DNA of 5,527 bases from an uncultured Mycoplasmatota bacterium (GTDB lineage: Bacteria > Bacillota_I > Bacilli_A > RF39 > UBA660): assembly GCA_900548725.1 (NCBI GenBank), contig URLV01000042.1, positions 1 through 5,527 on the forward strand, in the 5' to 3' direction. The translations under genes and the position numbers were made by a program. The notes below the pieces were generated by a model. It did no database searches. It worked only from the letters and a program-made list of their open reading frames with translations, and was not told where the DNA came from. Shown here piece after piece: positions 4,632 through 5,527 of the stretch. The first letter of the stretch is position 1. Each line of letters begins with the position of its first letter.

Positions 4632-5488
4632 TAAATGAATATAAAGACATATATTCTATAAAATTATTATGTGAATATATGTCTGTAAGTAGATCTGGTT
4701 ATTATAAATGGAAATATAGGCAAGAACATCCAACAACTAAAATGATATCAAGACAATCAGATATAGATTTAATAAAAGAGATTCATAAAAAACATCCGTC
4801 TCATGGTTATAGATGGATAAATGCCTATGCTAGAAATAAATATGGTGTAGTTTGGTCTAATAATCATGTTCATTTATGTTGTAAATATGAAAATATTAAA
4901 TCTCAAGGAAAACATTATCAATGGAAGAAACCTGATGAAGAACATGAAAAATTTAATAATCTTGTATGGAATGGATGGAAATATTTAAGTAGACCATATG
5001 AAGTAATTGTATCCGATATGACTGCTTTTAAAGTTAAAGGTGTTTATTATGAGCTTACTTTGTATTTTGACGCTTGGAACAAAGAAATAGTTGGGTATGG
5101 ACTAGTTTCTCGTAAAGGTGATACTAAATCATATTATGACGGTTTAAATCAAGTTTTAAGTAAAATAAAAGAAGAACAAATCAAAGAACCTATAATCTTA
5201 CATACAGATCAAGGTGCAGTTTATTCTTCCACTAGTTATAACAATCTTCTAAATGAATTTAATATTCAAAGATCCATGTCTAGAGCTGGAACTCCTACAG
5301 ACAATCCCGTTAATGAATCACTAAACGGATGGATTAAAGAAGAATTGTTTATTGATTTTGATTTAAAACATTCTAATGATGTTCCAAATCTAATAAAATT
5401 ATACATTGATTATTATAATTATGAAAGACCTAGTTACGCATTAAATTATAAAACCCCAATCCAATATAAAATCGAATCAGGGTTTTAA
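4562..5488 (+). CDS. IS3-family transposase OrfB (catalytic part, made as OrfAB fusion)
   Basis: RNase H-like DDE integrase domain that cuts and joins the element ends. The frame is entered by slippage at 4556-4562 and continues RLQRERSWSRKGIHYY and then SIKLLCEYMSVSRSGYYKW, a conserved IS3 OrfB segment that lies partly before the first ATG (4679). That ATG has no ribosome binding site, so the fusion is the likely product; read from ATG the piece has 269 residues. Numbered from that ATG, the catalytic residues are D113 (VSDMT), D177 (HTDQG) and E213 (VNESLNGWIKEE), with 35 residues between the last two as expected. A KHPSHGYRW segment resembling the HTH_21 region lies at 38-46. The C-terminal YIDYYNYERPSYALNYKTP is the usual IS3 ending. 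No lesion is seen, so the element could be active. Confidence 0.92.
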   Translation, partial: RLQRERSWSRKGIHYYIQQEYKIINEYKDIYSIKLLCEYMSVSRSGYYKWKYRQEHPTTKMISRQSDIDLIKEIHKKHPSHGYRWINAYARNKYGVVWSNNHVHLCCKYENIKSQGKHYQWKKPDEEHEKFNNLVWNGWKYLSRPYEVIVSDMTAFKVKGVYYELTLYFDAWNKEIVGYGLVSRKGDTKSYYDGLNQVLSKIKEEQIKEPIILHTDQGAVYSSTSYNNLLNEFNIQRSMSRAGTPTDNPVNESLNGWIKEELFIDFDLKHSNDVPNLIKLYIDYYNYERPSYALNYKTPIQYKIESGF

Positions 5489-5527
5489 GTGTCTTTTTAA
5501 ACTGTCTACTTTTTCTTGACTAGTTCA
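5489..5527 (-). repeat. Right terminal inverted repeat of the IS3 element
   Basis: Starts directly behind the orfB stop codon. Read on the minus strand it begins TGAACTAGTC and contains GTAGACAGTTTAAAAAGAC, matching the left end. The window stops here, so a few more bases of the element cannot be excluded. Confidence 0.75.

Larger units (their letters stand above)
4185..5527 (+). mobile_element. IS3-family insertion sequence (IS150-like), apparently intact
   Basis: An element of about 1343 bp carrying orfA and a -1 frame orfB. The left terminal repeat (4185-4224) begins TGAAGT and contains GTAGACAGTCTAAAAAAGAC. The right end (5489-5527), read inverted, begins TGAACT and contains GTAGACAGTTTAAAAAGAC. 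The match is nearly perfect over the inner 20 bases and loose outside. IS3 elements typically begin TG and end CA, which fits 4185 and 5527. The right boundary coincides with the window end, so the target duplication cannot be examined. The element lies next to the dead ISL3 copy and reads in the opposite direction. Confidence 0.85.

Overview
The window is a very AT-rich stretch of a low-GC Bacillota genome. A threonine T-box riboswitch, GGAGG-type ribosome binding sites, a CotY/CotZ-type spore coat gene and Bacillota-type insertion sequences all point to a spore-forming member, possibly an uncultured Bacilli lineage; the rank below phylum is inference. UGA is a stop here, not Trp: TGA ends two genes in ATGA-type or overlapping junctions, and TGG encodes the conserved tryptophans.

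Left part, minus strand (1-780). A vegetative-looking promoter (779-751) drives a T-box leader with an ACU (Thr) specifier. The leader feeds an 81-aa ORF that resembles ribosomal protein L29 (537-292). This ORF overlaps by 23 nt the start of thrS, whose first 104 codons are in the window. The threonyl-tRNA synthetase starts directly at its editing domain, without a TGS domain. Uncharged tRNA-Thr should therefore switch on both the L29-like protein and ThrRS.

Middle part, minus strand (780-2256). A three-gene operon reads, from its promoter, a membrane-anchored glucose-type PTS EIIB-like protein that lacks the phosphorylatable cysteine, then a six-helix membrane protein, then a VanX/DdpX-type D-Ala-D-Ala dipeptidase. 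The last two overlap by 4 nt. The dipeptidase has all its zinc and catalytic residues. No VanH/VanA partner is visible, so a peptidoglycan recycling role is more likely than vancomycin resistance.

Divergent from this operon is a single cysteine-rich spore coat gene, cotZ-like (2340-2789), with a SigK-like promoter and two hairpins behind it.

Right part (2855-5527) is mobile DNA. An ISL3-family transposase on the minus strand is dead: it has an apparently lost start codon, three frame breaks and one nonsense codon. Next to it is an IS3-family element (about 4185-5527) with orfA, an A7 slippery site and an orfB carrying the full DDE triad. It looks intact. Its left end is preceded by a second, imperfect copy of the same terminal sequence 31 bp further out, which suggests an earlier insertion at this spot. 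The window ends at or very near the right end of this element.
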